From: Oscillospiraceae bacterium
GTDB lineage: Bacteria > Bacillota > Clostridia > Christensenellales > Aristaeellaceae
Length of the DNA stretch: 37,125 bases
Reading direction: 5' to 3'
Assembly: GCA_031269355.1 (NCBI GenBank)
Contig: JAISZG010000011.1
Coordinates: forward strand, 1-37,125
The first letter of the stretch is position 1. Each line of letters starts with the position of its first letter. Positions 17,163-26,340 of the stretch are shown one piece after another. The notes under the pieces are model-generated. The model ran no database searches. It had not been told where the DNA came from and saw only the letters and a program-made list of their open reading frames with translations. Both the position numbers and the translations under genes were made by a program.

Positions 17163-18917
17163 TTATTTATCTGCAATCATGCGCGCCGCTCGTCCAAGCA
17201 GCTCCTCCGATCCGCTCGCCACGACGCGCGTGCCTTCCGCCTCGAACGTTTCGGATATAATTCGCCCCTGTTCGTGCAGCATAGACAATACCGCGCCCTT
17301 CGCGAACGGTATAAGCAGCTCCGCCTCGCGCGTGTGCAGCCGCATTATCTCGCGCATGCGCTCGATCAGGTCGTTCAATCCGTCCCCCGTTTTCGCGGAA
17401 ATGCGAACCGCGTTCTCGAACGCGTCGGTCGTATCCGCTATATCGGTTTTATTTAGCGCCTCGATGGTCGGCTTGCCGTCCGCGCCGAGCGATTTGAGGG
17501 TTTGCTTAACCGTTTCGCGCTGAGCCGCAAGCTCGGCGGACGACGCGTCGGATACGATTATAAGCGCGTCCGCGAGCGCGGCCTCCTCGAGCGTCGATTT
17601 AAACGCGTCGACCAGCGCGGCGGGCAGCTTGCGTATAAAGCCGACCGTATCGGTTATCAAACACTGATCGCCCTCGGGCGTTTTGAACCGGCGGGTGAGC
17701 GGATCGAGCGTGGCGAACAGGCGATCCTCCGCCAGCGCGTTCGCGCCCGTAAGTGCGTTCAGCAGCGAGGACTTGCCCGCGTTAGTATATCCAACCAGCG
17801 CGAATGATATTATCGAGCGGCTCTCCCTGCGCTCCCGCCTAAGCGCGCGCTCCCTGGAGAGCGACTCCAATTCGCGCTTCAAATCCGTTATGCGCTCTCG
17901 TATTCTGCGCCGACCTACCTCAAGCTTTGTTTCGCCGGGGCCGCGCGTGCCTATTCCGCCGCCCAGCCTTGACAGCGCCAATCCTTCTCCGATAAGCCGC
18001 GTCAGCTGATGATTGAGCTGCGCCAGCTCCACCTGCAGCCTGCCCTCGCGGGAATGCGCGTGCTGAGCGAATATATCCAATATAAGAGAGGTTCGATCGA
18101 TCACGCGCACGCCCAAAGCCGTTTCCAGATTGCGCAGCTGCGAACCCGTCAGTTCGTCGTCGCATATGGCCATGTCCGCCCGAAGCGCCTGCGCGTCGAG
18201 CGCGGCCTCGTCTATTTTGCCCTTGCCCAGATATGTCGCGTTGTCGGGAGCCGCGCGTTTTTGCAATATGGTTTGCACGACGACAGCGCCTGCGGTGTCA
18301 GCCAGCGCCGCGAGTTCTTTCAAGGATTCGTCGCTTTCGTCGCCCAGCAATATCGCGCGCTCGGGCTCGTCTTCAAAAGTTTCCGTTTCGCCCTCCAGCA
18401 CGGCGGCGTCCGCGCGCTCTATCGCGTCCAGCCACGCGCGGTGCGGCACGCGCTCGAGCATAACCACGTCGGTAGTCCATGGTTCGGGCAGCCCTTTTAC
18501 GCATGCGCCGAGGAACGCGCTTTGAATGCCCGTCGCTTCGCCGTCGCCGTTTACGCCGATAGCGGATATCGCGTCCAATCGAAGGCTTACCAGCGCTTGC
18601 AGATCGACGTCCGACAGTCTCGCGTCTCCGCCCGGATGAGTGTGCAGGCAGCGAACGCCCGCCAGCCTAGATATGTTGCGCCTTAGGCGAAGGCTGGAAA
18701 GGGGTACGCTTTCAAGCGCGCCTATCGTAATTTCAAGCACCTCTCCGGCGCGGGACATATACAGCGAAATTTCGCGGTTCATCCGCGCGCTGTGGAAAGC
18801 CAGCGCACGCGCAAGCTCAAGCGGGATAAATCTATCCCGCTCCGGCTCGAAGCCGTACAGCGCGTCCAGCTCGGAAAGCCAGCTTTTGCGTATTCCCGTG
18901 ATATTTCCGTTTATCAT
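17163..18917 (-). CDS. hflX: HflX GTPase with N-terminal JAMM-like domain
   Basis: The protein has 584 residues, about 160 longer than E. coli HflX. The C-terminal two thirds are classic HflX. The N-domain contains QKRAAPDNATYLGKGKIDE, the linker carries LSRLGGGIGTRGPGETKLE, and the G domain starts with P-loop GYTNAGKSS (about 376-384), DTVGFIRKLP (G3) and NKTD (G4). HflX binds and splits or rescues 70S ribosomes. Residues 1-~180 are an extra domain with C-LHTHPGG-x4-S-x2-D (H92, H94, S102, D105). This is the HxHP...SxxD zinc pattern of JAMM/MPN+ proteases and RadC. Glu59 or Glu62 upstream could be the catalytic glutamate. Long clostridial HflX proteins of this form are known to me; the activity of the extra domain is not. 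The start ATG has only a modest upstream GAGGATTGA site. Confidence 0.93.
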   Translation of the reverse strand: MINGNITGIRKSWLSELDALYGFEPERDRFIPLELARALAFHSARMNREISLYMSRAGEVLEITIGALESVPLSSLRLRRNISRLAGVRCLHTHPGGDARLSDVDLQALVSLRLDAISAIGVNGDGEATGIQSAFLGACVKGLPEPWTTDVVMLERVPHRAWLDAIERADAAVLEGETETFEDEPERAILLGDESDESLKELAALADTAGAVVVQTILQKRAAPDNATYLGKGKIDEAALDAQALRADMAICDDELTGSQLRNLETALGVRVIDRTSLILDIFAQHAHSREGRLQVELAQLNHQLTRLIGEGLALSRLGGGIGTRGPGETKLEVGRRRIRERITDLKRELESLSRERALRRERRESRSIISFALVGYTNAGKSSLLNALTGANALAEDRLFATLDPLTRRFKTPEGDQCLITDTVGFIRKLPAALVDAFKSTLEEAALADALIIVSDASSAELAAQRETVKQTLKSLGADGKPTIEALNKTDIADTTDAFENAVRISAKTGDGLNDLIERMREIMRLHTREAELLIPFAKGAVLSMLHEQGRIISETFEAEGTRVVASGSEELLGRAARMIADK

Positions 18918-19063
18918 TCAATCCTCATAATCATCATTAACAAACGTCGGGATCATTCTTGAATCGGATCGCGTATGATCGATCATCGTTGAGTATACAC
19001 AACCGCCGCAGCTTTTGCAACGCTCGCCAGTTCGATACGACATATAACGATATTTATATAACA

Positions 19064-19095
19064 ATCGCGCGAACACGTATAACGGCTCGCGCGAT
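19064..19095 (-). terminator. Hairpin after the Pro/Gln-rich gene
   Basis: ATCGCGCGA (19064-19072) and TCGCGCGAT (19087-19095) form a perfect 9-bp stem with a 14-nt loop, 29 bases past the stop on the minus strand. TGTTATATAAAT follows, which is AT-rich but not a clean T-run. Confidence 0.5.
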
Positions 19096-19123
19096 CAGTT
19101 GAGCTATCATAAATATTATCGCG

Positions 19124-19798
19124 TTATTCACCGCCGCGATCCGGCTCCGATTCCTCGTCCTCCGATCGCCGCGACGCTGGTTTTCTGCGCTGGATTGTTT
19201 GGAACACCGCTTCTTTTAGCGCGTCGTCGTGCCGCTGATGAATTCTGTCCAAGTGCACGTGCTTCCCCTGGCTGGCGGAGGGCGGCGGCATAACGGGCGA
19301 TGAGGGCTGCGGCGCGGACATGGATGCGCCTGCTGGAGGATAAATTGATGTGCCTGCGGGCGGATAATATGAAGAACGGGATTTTTCCGCGCCGGGTTTC
19401 GTCCACGTAACGCGCTGAGGCTGCATCGAGCGCGTCGGCTCGGGAATCGGCGCTTGTTCATATTGCGGCGGATACGGCTGCTGGTATGGCTGGGCGTATG
19501 CGGACGGCTCGCGCCCGTAGGCGGACTGCGCGTACGGCGCGTTATCCTGGACGTAACGCGCCGGTTCCTGCGCGCCGACTGGCTGGCTGTATGCGGAAGG
19601 GTTCATCTGCGGATAGAGCGGCGGCGCGACGGGCTGCTGAGCAGCGGGCTGCGACGGTTCCGGTTCGCTTTGCGGGGCGGCCTGCATGCGCTCGGTCGCG
19701 CCCGCCTGCATGGATATCCATTGCTCTGTGCGCGGAGCGCCTTCCTGCTTGCCGTATTTATGACGAGCTTGTTGTATCAAATCAAACGGACTTGGCAT
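19124..19798 (-). CDS. Pro/Gln/Ala-rich low-complexity protein, unknown
   Basis: The protein has about 224 residues; AAAGGAGATATGGAAT precedes the ATG at 19798 (MPSPFDLIQQARHKYGK). The N-terminal ~20 residues and the C-terminal ~45 residues (KHVHLDRIHQRHDDALKEAV then FQTIQRR) look like ordered helices. The middle is disordered, with repeated Tyr-Ala-Gln-Pro, YPPAG(T/A)S and PPQYEQAP words. There is no signal peptide or membrane helix. It is divergent from the beta-propeller membrane protein, whose cytoplasmic tail is also disordered and Arg/Gln/Ala-rich; a shared role is possible but unproven. I do not recognise the family. Confidence 0.7.
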   Translation of the reverse strand: MPSPFDLIQQARHKYGKQEGAPRTEQWISMQAGATERMQAAPQSEPEPSQPAAQQPVAPPLYPQMNPSAYSQPVGAQEPARYVQDNAPYAQSAYGREPSAYAQPYQQPYPPQYEQAPIPEPTRSMQPQRVTWTKPGAEKSRSSYYPPAGTSIYPPAGASMSAPQPSSPVMPPPSASQGKHVHLDRIHQRHDDALKEAVFQTIQRRKPASRRSEDEESEPDRGGE

Positions 19799-19923
19799 AT
19801 TCCATATCTCCTTTCGGATGGACGACCGCCGTAACTCGAGGTTCTTTCCGGTCAGCATATGCGCGGGGGCGTTGGAAAAGAAGCGCGAGTTGTAGTGGAT
19901 TCTGGAAATCCCGCGCTAAACAC

Positions 19924-19952
19924 TTGTGTTGTCGGGATGGTTACTGTATAAT
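19924..19952 (+). promoter_or_regulatory. Likely promoter of the beta-propeller gene
   Basis: TTGTGT (19924-19929), a 17-base spacer and a perfect TATAAT (19947-19952). It lies in the 290-base divergent spacer (19799-20088), in which I see no other structure. Confidence 0.65.
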
Positions 19953-20088
19953 GAGATTCGACAATGCATGGTTATATTTGCGCGCATTCGCGCAATTGTT
20001 TAAAAATATCGTCAACTCTTATATAGTTTTGCGGGTTGACGAGCAGTCTCATTGGATTTCGTGCTTGGGATTTTGGACTTGAAACGAG

Positions 20089-22692
20089 GTGCCGCTCTTG
20101 GATAGCGAGGAGACTAAAATATATACGCCGGTTGAAACGCCCCGCCGTCGCAGGCAGCAAGCGCAGCGGCTGATTGAAGCGCAGCGCGCTCCCGAGGCGG
20201 AATACGAAAGCGCCCCGGCTCCGCAGGCTGCGGCGCGTACGTCAAGCCGCGCGAATAGCGGGGAAACTAGCGCGTACGCGCGCGCTCCGAGGGCCGCCAG
20301 AAACATAAACTTGGCGACGAGCGCCAGCCCGGCGATCGATATAAGCGCTCGCCAAAGCGCCGCGCCCGCGTATAAATACGCGCCCGCTCCTGTGGAAGAT
20401 GAATATGCCGAGCAGGACGATATACAGGACGAGCCTATCGAAAACGCGTACGCGCCTCCAAGGCCGACGCGCCCGCCGTATCCCGTATCCCGCAAAGGCG
20501 GCTCTGGGCGCGCATATGGCGCGGAACCGCGCAAACCTGCGGAGGATGTATTCGCCGATATAGAAGCGCAGCCGGACAAGGGCAGGCGGCGGCGAGGATG
20601 TCTGCCTACGCTGCTTATAATACTTCTCCTCGCCGCGCTAGGAGTGGCCGGGATATGGTACTTCGCCCCCGATATAAAGCAGCAGGCGTTCGATTATGTT
20701 ATAGAGCTTAAGGATAAACTGTTCGCGCCCGAAGCGGAGCCGACGCCAACCCCTACGCCGCAGCAAGCGGCGGTGCTTGATATATCGATCGATTCGTCGC
20801 CTACCGACCTGGTGGATATTTCAAACCAGGTTGAGTTCACCGTGCGCACGTCTACAAGCTCGAACCGCCTGAGGCTTATCAATCAGAACGGCTACGTTAT
20901 AGCCGAGCTTGTGGGCGAGGGTCGCTTTATCGAAAGCGACGGCGCGCGTACGTGGAATGTGCGCGTCACTTTCCAGGAACAATACGACGGCGCGATACAG
21001 GCCCAGGCCGGCGACGATACGGCCTGGAACGAAAACGCCGCACGCTCGGTTTCGCTGCGCGTGGGATATCCGGAGCCTACGCCCATACCTACGCCGGAGC
21101 CTACGCCGCCCGAACCGACGCCGCCGCCCGAACCGACCGCGACGCCGGAGCCTACCCCCACCCCCGAGCCGACGCCGAACCCGTTTGTGCTGCAGAAGGT
21201 CGACGGCGCGGACGTATCCTCCCCGCAGAAGCTCGGCATTCAGTCGGACGTGCTAGTCGGCGGTTCGATAGTAAGCTCGTATACCCGCACTCGCGACGTT
21301 ATAATGGGCGCGCCGGAAGATTATAATAAAGTAAAGGGCGTAACTATTCTTCGCGGCGTCAGCACATTCAGGGGCGGCCCGTTCCGCCAGAACGCCGCGT
21401 ACGGCACGGTTAACCCTACCGAGAATAAGCTTACCATATTGTGGGAGAAATCAATAGGATCGCTGGATAATTACACGGGCGTCGGCTGGACTGGCCAGCC
21501 CGCGATCGTGTGCTGGCCGGAGGATATCCGGCAAATAATGAATATCGTTCCCGAAAAAAAGGACAAGACCGCGCTTAAGGAAGTGATCTACGCCGCGATG
21601 GACGGCAAGATTTACTTCTACGATTTGGACGACGGAGTCGCCACGCGCGATCCGATCGACATCGGCTTCCCGATTAAAGGCTCCGTTACCATACATCCCA
21701 ACGGTTATCCGTTTATGCTGGTGGGTCAGGGCGTGTCGATTCTGAGCAGCGTCAAAGGCTCGATAGGCGTTCACGGAATCAATTTAATAGATCAGTCGCA
21801 GATGTTCCTGATAACGGGCACAGTGAAGGAAGCGAATGAATCCAGCGGAGCGTTCGACGCATCCCCGCTGATCGATCCCAAAACCAACACGATGATCCAA
21901 ACCGGGGAAAACGGCTTGTTCTATACGACCGATCTGGGGCTGAGCATAGACATGGCGAACCAAACGCTATCCGCCGCGCCAGAATCCGTAATGTACCGCT
22001 TCCAGGCGGGAAGCCGCAGAACCGGCATAGAGGCTTCTCCGGCGGTGTACGGGCAATACGCCTACTTCGCGGACGTCAGCGGCATACTGCAGTGCGTGGA
22101 TATGAAAACCATGTCCCCCGCGTGGGCGGTGGATATGGAGGATAACACCGACGCGACTATCGCGCTGGAGGTTGAGACGGACGGGCGCGTCGCGCTGTAT
22201 ACGGGCAATACGCTGCTGAATCGGAAAACCGATTCGGACGTCAGCATCCGCCGCTTGAACGCGCTGACCGGCGAGGAGGAGTGGAAGTTTACCATCCGCT
22301 GCAGCTTCAACTCGCAAGTGACGGGAGGCGTGGTCGCGTCGCCCGTGGTTGGAAAGGGCGCGCTTGACGATTTGGTATTCTTCATGATATCCCGGACGAG
22401 CGACGGCGGAACGCTGGTCGCGCTGAACAAGCAGACCGGCGAGGTCGAATGGCGCGTATCTACCAAAAGCTACGGCTGGAGTTCGCCCGTCGCGGTGTAC
22501 AACGAAGACGGAAACGGCTGGATTCTCCAGGCGAATTCGCAGGGCGTTCTCACCATGTATGAAGGCAGGACGGGGCGCGAGATTGCCAATATCGAGCTTG
22601 AAGGGAATATCGAAGGCTCGCCCGCAGTATACGGGGATATATTGGTGGTAGGCACGCGGGATAAGAAAATCTACGGCATAAAGATACAATAG
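20089..22692 (+). CDS. Membrane-anchored PQQ-type beta-propeller protein
   Basis: The protein has 867 residues. A long disordered, Arg/Ala/Pro-rich cytoplasmic tail (1-~165) is followed by one membrane helix (LPTLLIILLLAALGVAGIWY, about 181-200). An Ig-like domain follows at about 225-325, then a Pro-Thr-Glu spacer of about 40 residues built from PEPTP words (DNA 21069-21182), then a large extracellular beta-propeller. The propeller shows blades such as KEVIYAAMDGKIYFYDLDDG, GQYAYFADVSGILQCVDM, LVALNKQTGEVEWRVS and GDILVVGTRDKKIYGIKI. These are the alternating 'value = display or compare' strands of PQQ/YWTD-like propellers without cofactor residues that I can identify. A surface binding or envelope-integrity role is likely. 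The frame's GTG at 20089 has a weak site; a TTG at 20098 (LDSEETKIY) has GAGGTG six bases upstream and may be the real start. Confidence 0.85.
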   Translation: MPLLDSEETKIYTPVETPRRRRQQAQRLIEAQRAPEAEYESAPAPQAAARTSSRANSGETSAYARAPRAARNINLATSASPAIDISARQSAAPAYKYAPAPVEDEYAEQDDIQDEPIENAYAPPRPTRPPYPVSRKGGSGRAYGAEPRKPAEDVFADIEAQPDKGRRRRGCLPTLLIILLLAALGVAGIWYFAPDIKQQAFDYVIELKDKLFAPEAEPTPTPTPQQAAVLDISIDSSPTDLVDISNQVEFTVRTSTSSNRLRLINQNGYVIAELVGEGRFIESDGARTWNVRVTFQEQYDGAIQAQAGDDTAWNENAARSVSLRVGYPEPTPIPTPEPTPPEPTPPPEPTATPEPTPTPEPTPNPFVLQKVDGADVSSPQKLGIQSDVLVGGSIVSSYTRTRDVIMGAPEDYNKVKGVTILRGVSTFRGGPFRQNAAYGTVNPTENKLTILWEKSIGSLDNYTGVGWTGQPAIVCWPEDIRQIMNIVPEKKDKTALKEVIYAAMDGKIYFYDLDDGVATRDPIDIGFPIKGSVTIHPNGYPFMLVGQGVSILSSVKGSIGVHGINLIDQSQMFLITGTVKEANESSGAFDASPLIDPKTNTMIQTGENGLFYTTDLGLSIDMANQTLSAAPESVMYRFQAGSRRTGIEASPAVYGQYAYFADVSGILQCVDMKTMSPAWAVDMEDNTDATIALEVETDGRVALYTGNTLLNRKTDSDVSIRRLNALTGEEEWKFTIRCSFNSQVTGGVVASPVVGKGALDDLVFFMISRTSDGGTLVALNKQTGEVEWRVSTKSYGWSSPVAVYNEDGNGWILQANSQGVLTMYEGRTGREIANIELEGNIEGSPAVYGDILVVGTRDKKIYGIKIQ

Positions 22693-22702
22693 GTTTTTCA
22701 GC

Positions 22703-22735
22703 GGGCGATCGCGCTGCTGCGCGTGTCGCCCTCTT
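22703..22735 (+). terminator. Rho-independent-like terminator after the propeller gene
   Basis: GGGCGA-T-CGCG and CGCG-TG-TCGCCC form an interrupted stem (22703-22731), followed by TCTTCTTGCGTT. It lies 10 bases past the stop and ahead of glpK. Confidence 0.6.
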
Positions 22736-22776
22736 CTTGCGTTAGCGATTTGGCATATATTGGATACGGAGGAAAT

Positions 22777-24273
22777 ATGCGGCGCGCGTTGGTTGCGTTG
22801 GATCAAGGTACCACCAGTTCGCGCGCCGTTGTATTCGATATATGCGGACGCGTTTTGGCGATGCATACGGTTCCGTTCGATCAAATCTATCCCAAGCCCG
22901 GCTGGGTGGAGCATAATCCGTCCGACATATTGAACAGTCAAATCGAGTCGCTGCGGACGGCGGTGAGAAAATCCGGGATACCCGTCGAGGCGATCGCCGC
23001 GATAGGCATAGCGAATCAACGGGAAACCGCGCTGCTATGGGATAGGTCGACGGGCGAGCCTGTTTCAAACGCGATAGTATGGCAGTGCCGACGAACCGCG
23101 CCGCTGGTCGAGCGGCTGATTGCCGACGGCGCGAGGGAAATCATACGCAAAAAAACAGGCCTGATTCCGGACGCTTATTTTTCCGCGACCAAGCTAGCGT
23201 GGCTGCTGGACACGTATAACCTGCGCGGGCGAGCTGAGCGCGGCGAGCTGTGCTTCGGCACCGTCGACACGTTCCTGATGTGGCACATGCTGGAGGGCAG
23301 GCCCCATCTGACGGATTGCTCGAACGCCAGCCGCACTATGCTATTCAACATCACTTCGCTCGATTGGGACGACGAGCTGCTCGCCATGCTGAACATCCCG
23401 CGCGCGCTGCTTCCGGAAACGCGCGATACCATCGGAATGTTTGGAACGCTTGATCCGTCGATACTCGGTCGAGGAGTGCCTGTAACGGCGGTCGCCGGAG
23501 ATCAGCAGGCCGCGCTTTTCGGGCAGGCGTGCTTCGAACCGGGCATGGTAAAAAACACATACGGCACCGGTTGTTTTCTTCTGAAAAATATAGGCGATCG
23601 CGCAGTGCTCAGCGAAAACAGGCTGCTAACTTCCGTCGCTTGGCGCTGGCGGGGTCGCGCGACATACGCGCTTGAGGGCAGCGTGTTCGTAGCGGGCGCC
23701 GCAGTGCAATGGCTGCGGGACGAGCTTCGCATAATCGAACGTTCCGAGGAAACCGAGACGCTGGCGCGCTCTATTCCGGATAATCAAGGCGTATATTTCG
23801 TGCCCGCGTTTACGGGGCTTGGCGCGCCCTGGTGGGATATGTACGGGCGGGGATTGATTATTGGGATGACGCGCGGAACAGGCCGCGCCCATTTTGCGAG
23901 AGCCGCGCTGGAATCAATAGCGTATCAAACCGCCGATCTATTGGACGCTATGGAACGGGACGATCCGTCGCCGCGCGCTTCGCTGCGGGTGGACGGCGGG
24001 GCCAGCGCGAACGGATTCCTTCTGCAGTTTCAGGCCGATATATTGAACGCGGAGATAGAGCGTCCCCGCGTATTGGAAACGACCGCGCTTGGCGCCGCGT
24101 GGATGGCCGGGCTCGGCGCGGGGGTATATGAGAGCGCGGCGGAGCTTAGCGGCCTATGGCAGCCGGATCTCGCGTATCGACCGACTATGGAGAAATCCGT
24201 TCGCGATAGAAATCTCGATGGCTGGCGGCGCGCGGTGCTTCGCGCCGGAAGATGGGCTGAGCCGCAGGATTAA
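22777..24273 (+). CDS. glpK: Glycerol kinase
   Basis: The protein has 498 residues, the standard length (E. coli 502). FGGY-family signatures are present: ALDQGTTSSRAVVFD (phosphate 1 loop), QIYPKPGWVEHNP, AIGIANQRETALLWDR, NAIVWQCRRTA, TVDTFLMWHMLEG, VAGDQQAALFGQACFEPGM, KNTYGTGCFLL, FVPAFTGLGAPWWDMYGRG, and LRVDGGASANGFLLQFQADI. It phosphorylates glycerol with ATP to glycerol 3-phosphate in the cytoplasm. TACGGAGGAAAT sets the ATG at 22777 although the frame is open 54 bases upstream. No glpF or glpD is adjacent, which is unusual for a glp locus. The gene sits alone between two unrelated genes. Confidence 0.96.
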   Translation: MRRALVALDQGTTSSRAVVFDICGRVLAMHTVPFDQIYPKPGWVEHNPSDILNSQIESLRTAVRKSGIPVEAIAAIGIANQRETALLWDRSTGEPVSNAIVWQCRRTAPLVERLIADGAREIIRKKTGLIPDAYFSATKLAWLLDTYNLRGRAERGELCFGTVDTFLMWHMLEGRPHLTDCSNASRTMLFNITSLDWDDELLAMLNIPRALLPETRDTIGMFGTLDPSILGRGVPVTAVAGDQQAALFGQACFEPGMVKNTYGTGCFLLKNIGDRAVLSENRLLTSVAWRWRGRATYALEGSVFVAGAAVQWLRDELRIIERSEETETLARSIPDNQGVYFVPAFTGLGAPWWDMYGRGLIIGMTRGTGRAHFARAALESIAYQTADLLDAMERDDPSPRASLRVDGGASANGFLLQFQADILNAEIERPRVLETTALGAAWMAGLGAGVYESAAELSGLWQPDLAYRPTMEKSVRDRNLDGWRRAVLRAGRWAEPQD

Positions 24274-24381
24274 TATCTTATTAAATATAATTAATATATA
24301 ATACCGCCGACTTTACTAATGCGAAAGGGAGGATGATCACCTCCAGGGATTTAGTTCCGCACTCATTGGAGGTGACTGCGA

Positions 24382-25068
24382 TTGCAGGAATCCGACCGTT
24401 TGATAAAGCGTGCTCAGAGCGGCGATACGGACGCGTATGAGCAATTGGTTCTGCCGTTGGAGCAGAAGGTGTATTCGCTGTGCTATCGAATTACCAACAA
24501 CCGCGAGGATGCGTTCGATTGCGCGCAGGAGGTTATGCTGCGCGCGTACAGATCGCTTGGCGAGTATAGATTCCAGGCGTCGTTTTCAACATGGCTGTAT
24601 CGAATAGCCACAAATGTTTGCGTTGATATGATACGCAAGAGGCGCGTTCGTCCGTTTGTATCGCTGGAATCCATGATTGAAAAAGGCGTGCCCCTATCGG
24701 ATAGAAGCAGCAATCCGCATGTCGCGCTTGAGTCGCACGATTTGAGCCGGACGCTTCACGAGTGCATAGCGGAGCTGCCCATAGATATGCGAACCGCCGT
24801 AATATTGCGGGATGTGCAGGGGCTATCGTATGACGAGATATCGCAAATCCTCCGGCTGAATCTGGGCACCGTGAAGTCGCGCATCAGCCGCGCCAGAGAA
24901 CGGCTGAGAAAGCTTCTGTATAAGGCCGAAGGTTTTGACGAAGGATTCGGCAAAGACTTCGACGAAGGTTTTTATAAAGCCCCCGACGGCGGTGTGGATT
25001 CGACGGAACTTATCAAAAAGCAGTCCGTCCAATATAGAGAACGGAGGAAGCCGCATCGTGACATGTGA
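24382..25068 (+). CDS. ECF-type RNA polymerase sigma factor
   Basis: The protein has 228 residues. Region 2 (about 25-95) includes DAFDCAQEVMLRAYRSLGEY and FSTWLYRIATNVCVDMIRKR. Region 4 (about 130-185) has LPIDMRTAVILRDVQGLSYD then EISQILRLNLGTVKSRISRA, an HTH typical of SigW-like ECF factors. The C-terminal 40 residues are an odd Gly/Phe/Asp-rich tail with a repeated DEGF word. It should direct RNA polymerase to stress or envelope genes and be held by the next gene's product. The start is a TTG with TTGGAGGTGACTGCGA upstream. The stop overlaps the anti-sigma start by 11 bases, so the two are coupled. Upstream DNA 24274-24370 is AT-rich and carries GGAGGATGATCACCTCC, an inverted repeat. Confidence 0.93.
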   Translation: MQESDRLIKRAQSGDTDAYEQLVLPLEQKVYSLCYRITNNREDAFDCAQEVMLRAYRSLGEYRFQASFSTWLYRIATNVCVDMIRKRRVRPFVSLESMIEKGVPLSDRSSNPHVALESHDLSRTLHECIAELPIDMRTAVILRDVQGLSYDEISQILRLNLGTVKSRISRARERLRKLLYKAEGFDEGFGKDFDEGFYKAPDGGVDSTELIKKQSVQYRERRKPHRDM

Positions 25069-26233
25069 CAAATACCGCCTCCATTTGCATGATTTATTGG
25101 ACGGTGAGCTAAGCCCGCGCGATGCGCGCGCAATGGCGGAGCATGAAGCGCATTGCCCATATTGCGCGGCATTGCGTACCGAAATGCGAGGATTGCTCGA
25201 CAGGCTGGCTAATCTTGACGCGGACGTCGAGCCGCCTGAGGAGTTCTCCATTACGTGGAGGCAGCTGCTTCGCGGCGAGCGAAAGCCCGTGCGAGTTCGT
25301 CGGCATGGGTTGCGCGCCTGGATAGCGATCGCCGCCGTTTTAATCGTGCTATTTGGAGGCACTTCGATTATGCGAAGCGGATGGCTGCCGCTGGGCGACG
25401 GCGATCCGGATTCAACGCTCGTAAACACGCAGCCGCCTGTGACGGCAAACGCCGGTTCGACCGACCCCGCCGCGTCGCCGCAGGATCCGGAAGGATCGGG
25501 AAGTTTTACCGACGACGGATCGGCAATAGCCCGGAGCGCTAATCTGAGAATACTTCGCAGCGGGTCGTACACAATGCTTACCGGTCGTTTCGAGGAGGAT
25601 ATGCAGGCGATATTAACGCTGTCCACGCAGGTGGGAGGGTGGGTCGCCAAAGAATCGGTCAGCGGCGAACCGCTGGCGGAAGCGCCGAACGCGGGGCGCC
25701 TGGGTCAATTGCAGCTTCGAATACCGGACGCGTCGCTGTCCAGATTTCTCGAAAGCCTCCGCACAATCGGGAAGATTCAGACAAGCGAATTGAGCGCCGA
25801 AGATTTTTCGGATCAGTACGCGGAATACGAGGCGCGGCTCGAAGGATTTGAAGCGCAGCTGGCTCGCTTGACAGAGCGGCTCGAGCAAACGCAGGATATC
25901 GCCGAATCGCTGCAGATAGAAACCGCTATGACTGAACTGCGCGCGTTGATAGACACTACGCGCGCGAAAATACAGAACTGGAACGCTCATGAAATTTTCG
26001 CCCAGGTTGACGTAACTTTAACCGAATATGCCTCGGTGTCGGGCGGCGGGTCGTCCGTGCTCGGCGCGCGCATGCGCGTTCAGTTCGTGCGCTCGCTGAA
26101 GGCGGTATCGGATTATTTTAAGGATATGCTGGTGTTTATAGTGATCGCGGCTCCGTGGGTGTTCGTCGCCGCGCTGATGGCGGCGCTGGCTCTTCTCGTC
26201 GAAAGGCTGCATTGGAGAAGCCGCCAGTTATAA
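25058..26233 (+). CDS. Zinc-finger anti-sigma factor fused to a DUF4349 region
   Basis: The protein has 391 residues with a GTG start; ACGGAGGAAGCCGCATC precedes it. The N-terminus is a zf-HC2/ZAS domain: LHLHDLLDGELSPRDA then EHEAHCPYCAAL (the HxxxCxxC zinc motif). It should bind and inhibit the sigma factor encoded just upstream. One membrane helix (about 90-112) leads to a Pro/Ser/Asp linker. The C-terminal ~220 residues match DUF4349: ARSANLRILRSGSYTMLTG, LQLRIPDASLSRFLESLRTI, a coiled-coil of LERL/ARLTERLEQ type (about 260-335), WNAHEIFAQVDVTLTEYA and a final membrane helix. The extracellular region is likely the signal sensor. Start preference: the frame is open upstream from 24935, but the upstream part overlaps the sigma gene and has no RBS. 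Confidence 0.92.
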   Translation: MTCDKYRLHLHDLLDGELSPRDARAMAEHEAHCPYCAALRTEMRGLLDRLANLDADVEPPEEFSITWRQLLRGERKPVRVRRHGLRAWIAIAAVLIVLFGGTSIMRSGWLPLGDGDPDSTLVNTQPPVTANAGSTDPAASPQDPEGSGSFTDDGSAIARSANLRILRSGSYTMLTGRFEEDMQAILTLSTQVGGWVAKESVSGEPLAEAPNAGRLGQLQLRIPDASLSRFLESLRTIGKIQTSELSAEDFSDQYAEYEARLEGFEAQLARLTERLEQTQDIAESLQIETAMTELRALIDTTRAKIQNWNAHEIFAQVDVTLTEYASVSGGGSSVLGARMRVQFVRSLKAVSDYFKDMLVFIVIAAPWVFVAALMAALALLVERLHWRSRQL

Positions 26234-26236
26234 TAC

Positions 26237-26315
26237 GGTGAAAACTCCTGCGTAGTTTTTTTGAATCCGCAGCAGCTTTCAGTGCAGCGCCTTTGGCTCC
26301 GCCCGCTGCGCTCAG
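26237..26315 (-). repeat. Repeat family B, copy B2
   Basis: It is similar to the reverse complement of 12991-13066. On the plus strand AAAACT-CCTGCGT-AGTTTT is followed by TTT, giving a terminator-like hairpin right after the anti-sigma stop. GAATCCGCAGCAGCTTTC and GCGCCTTTGGCTCCGC follow. In both copies the hairpin end points at the preceding gene, so the family may carry a terminator. Confidence 0.7.
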
Positions 26316-26340
26316 ATAGTTATACAAAAGCATACGGATA

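Noticed and set aside
24301-24370. Inverted GGAGGATGATCACCTCC upstream of the ECF sigma gene as a terminator or operator
   Set aside because: It overlaps purine-rich RBS-like sequence and lacks a loop or T-run. It may be chance, so no separate site was annotated.
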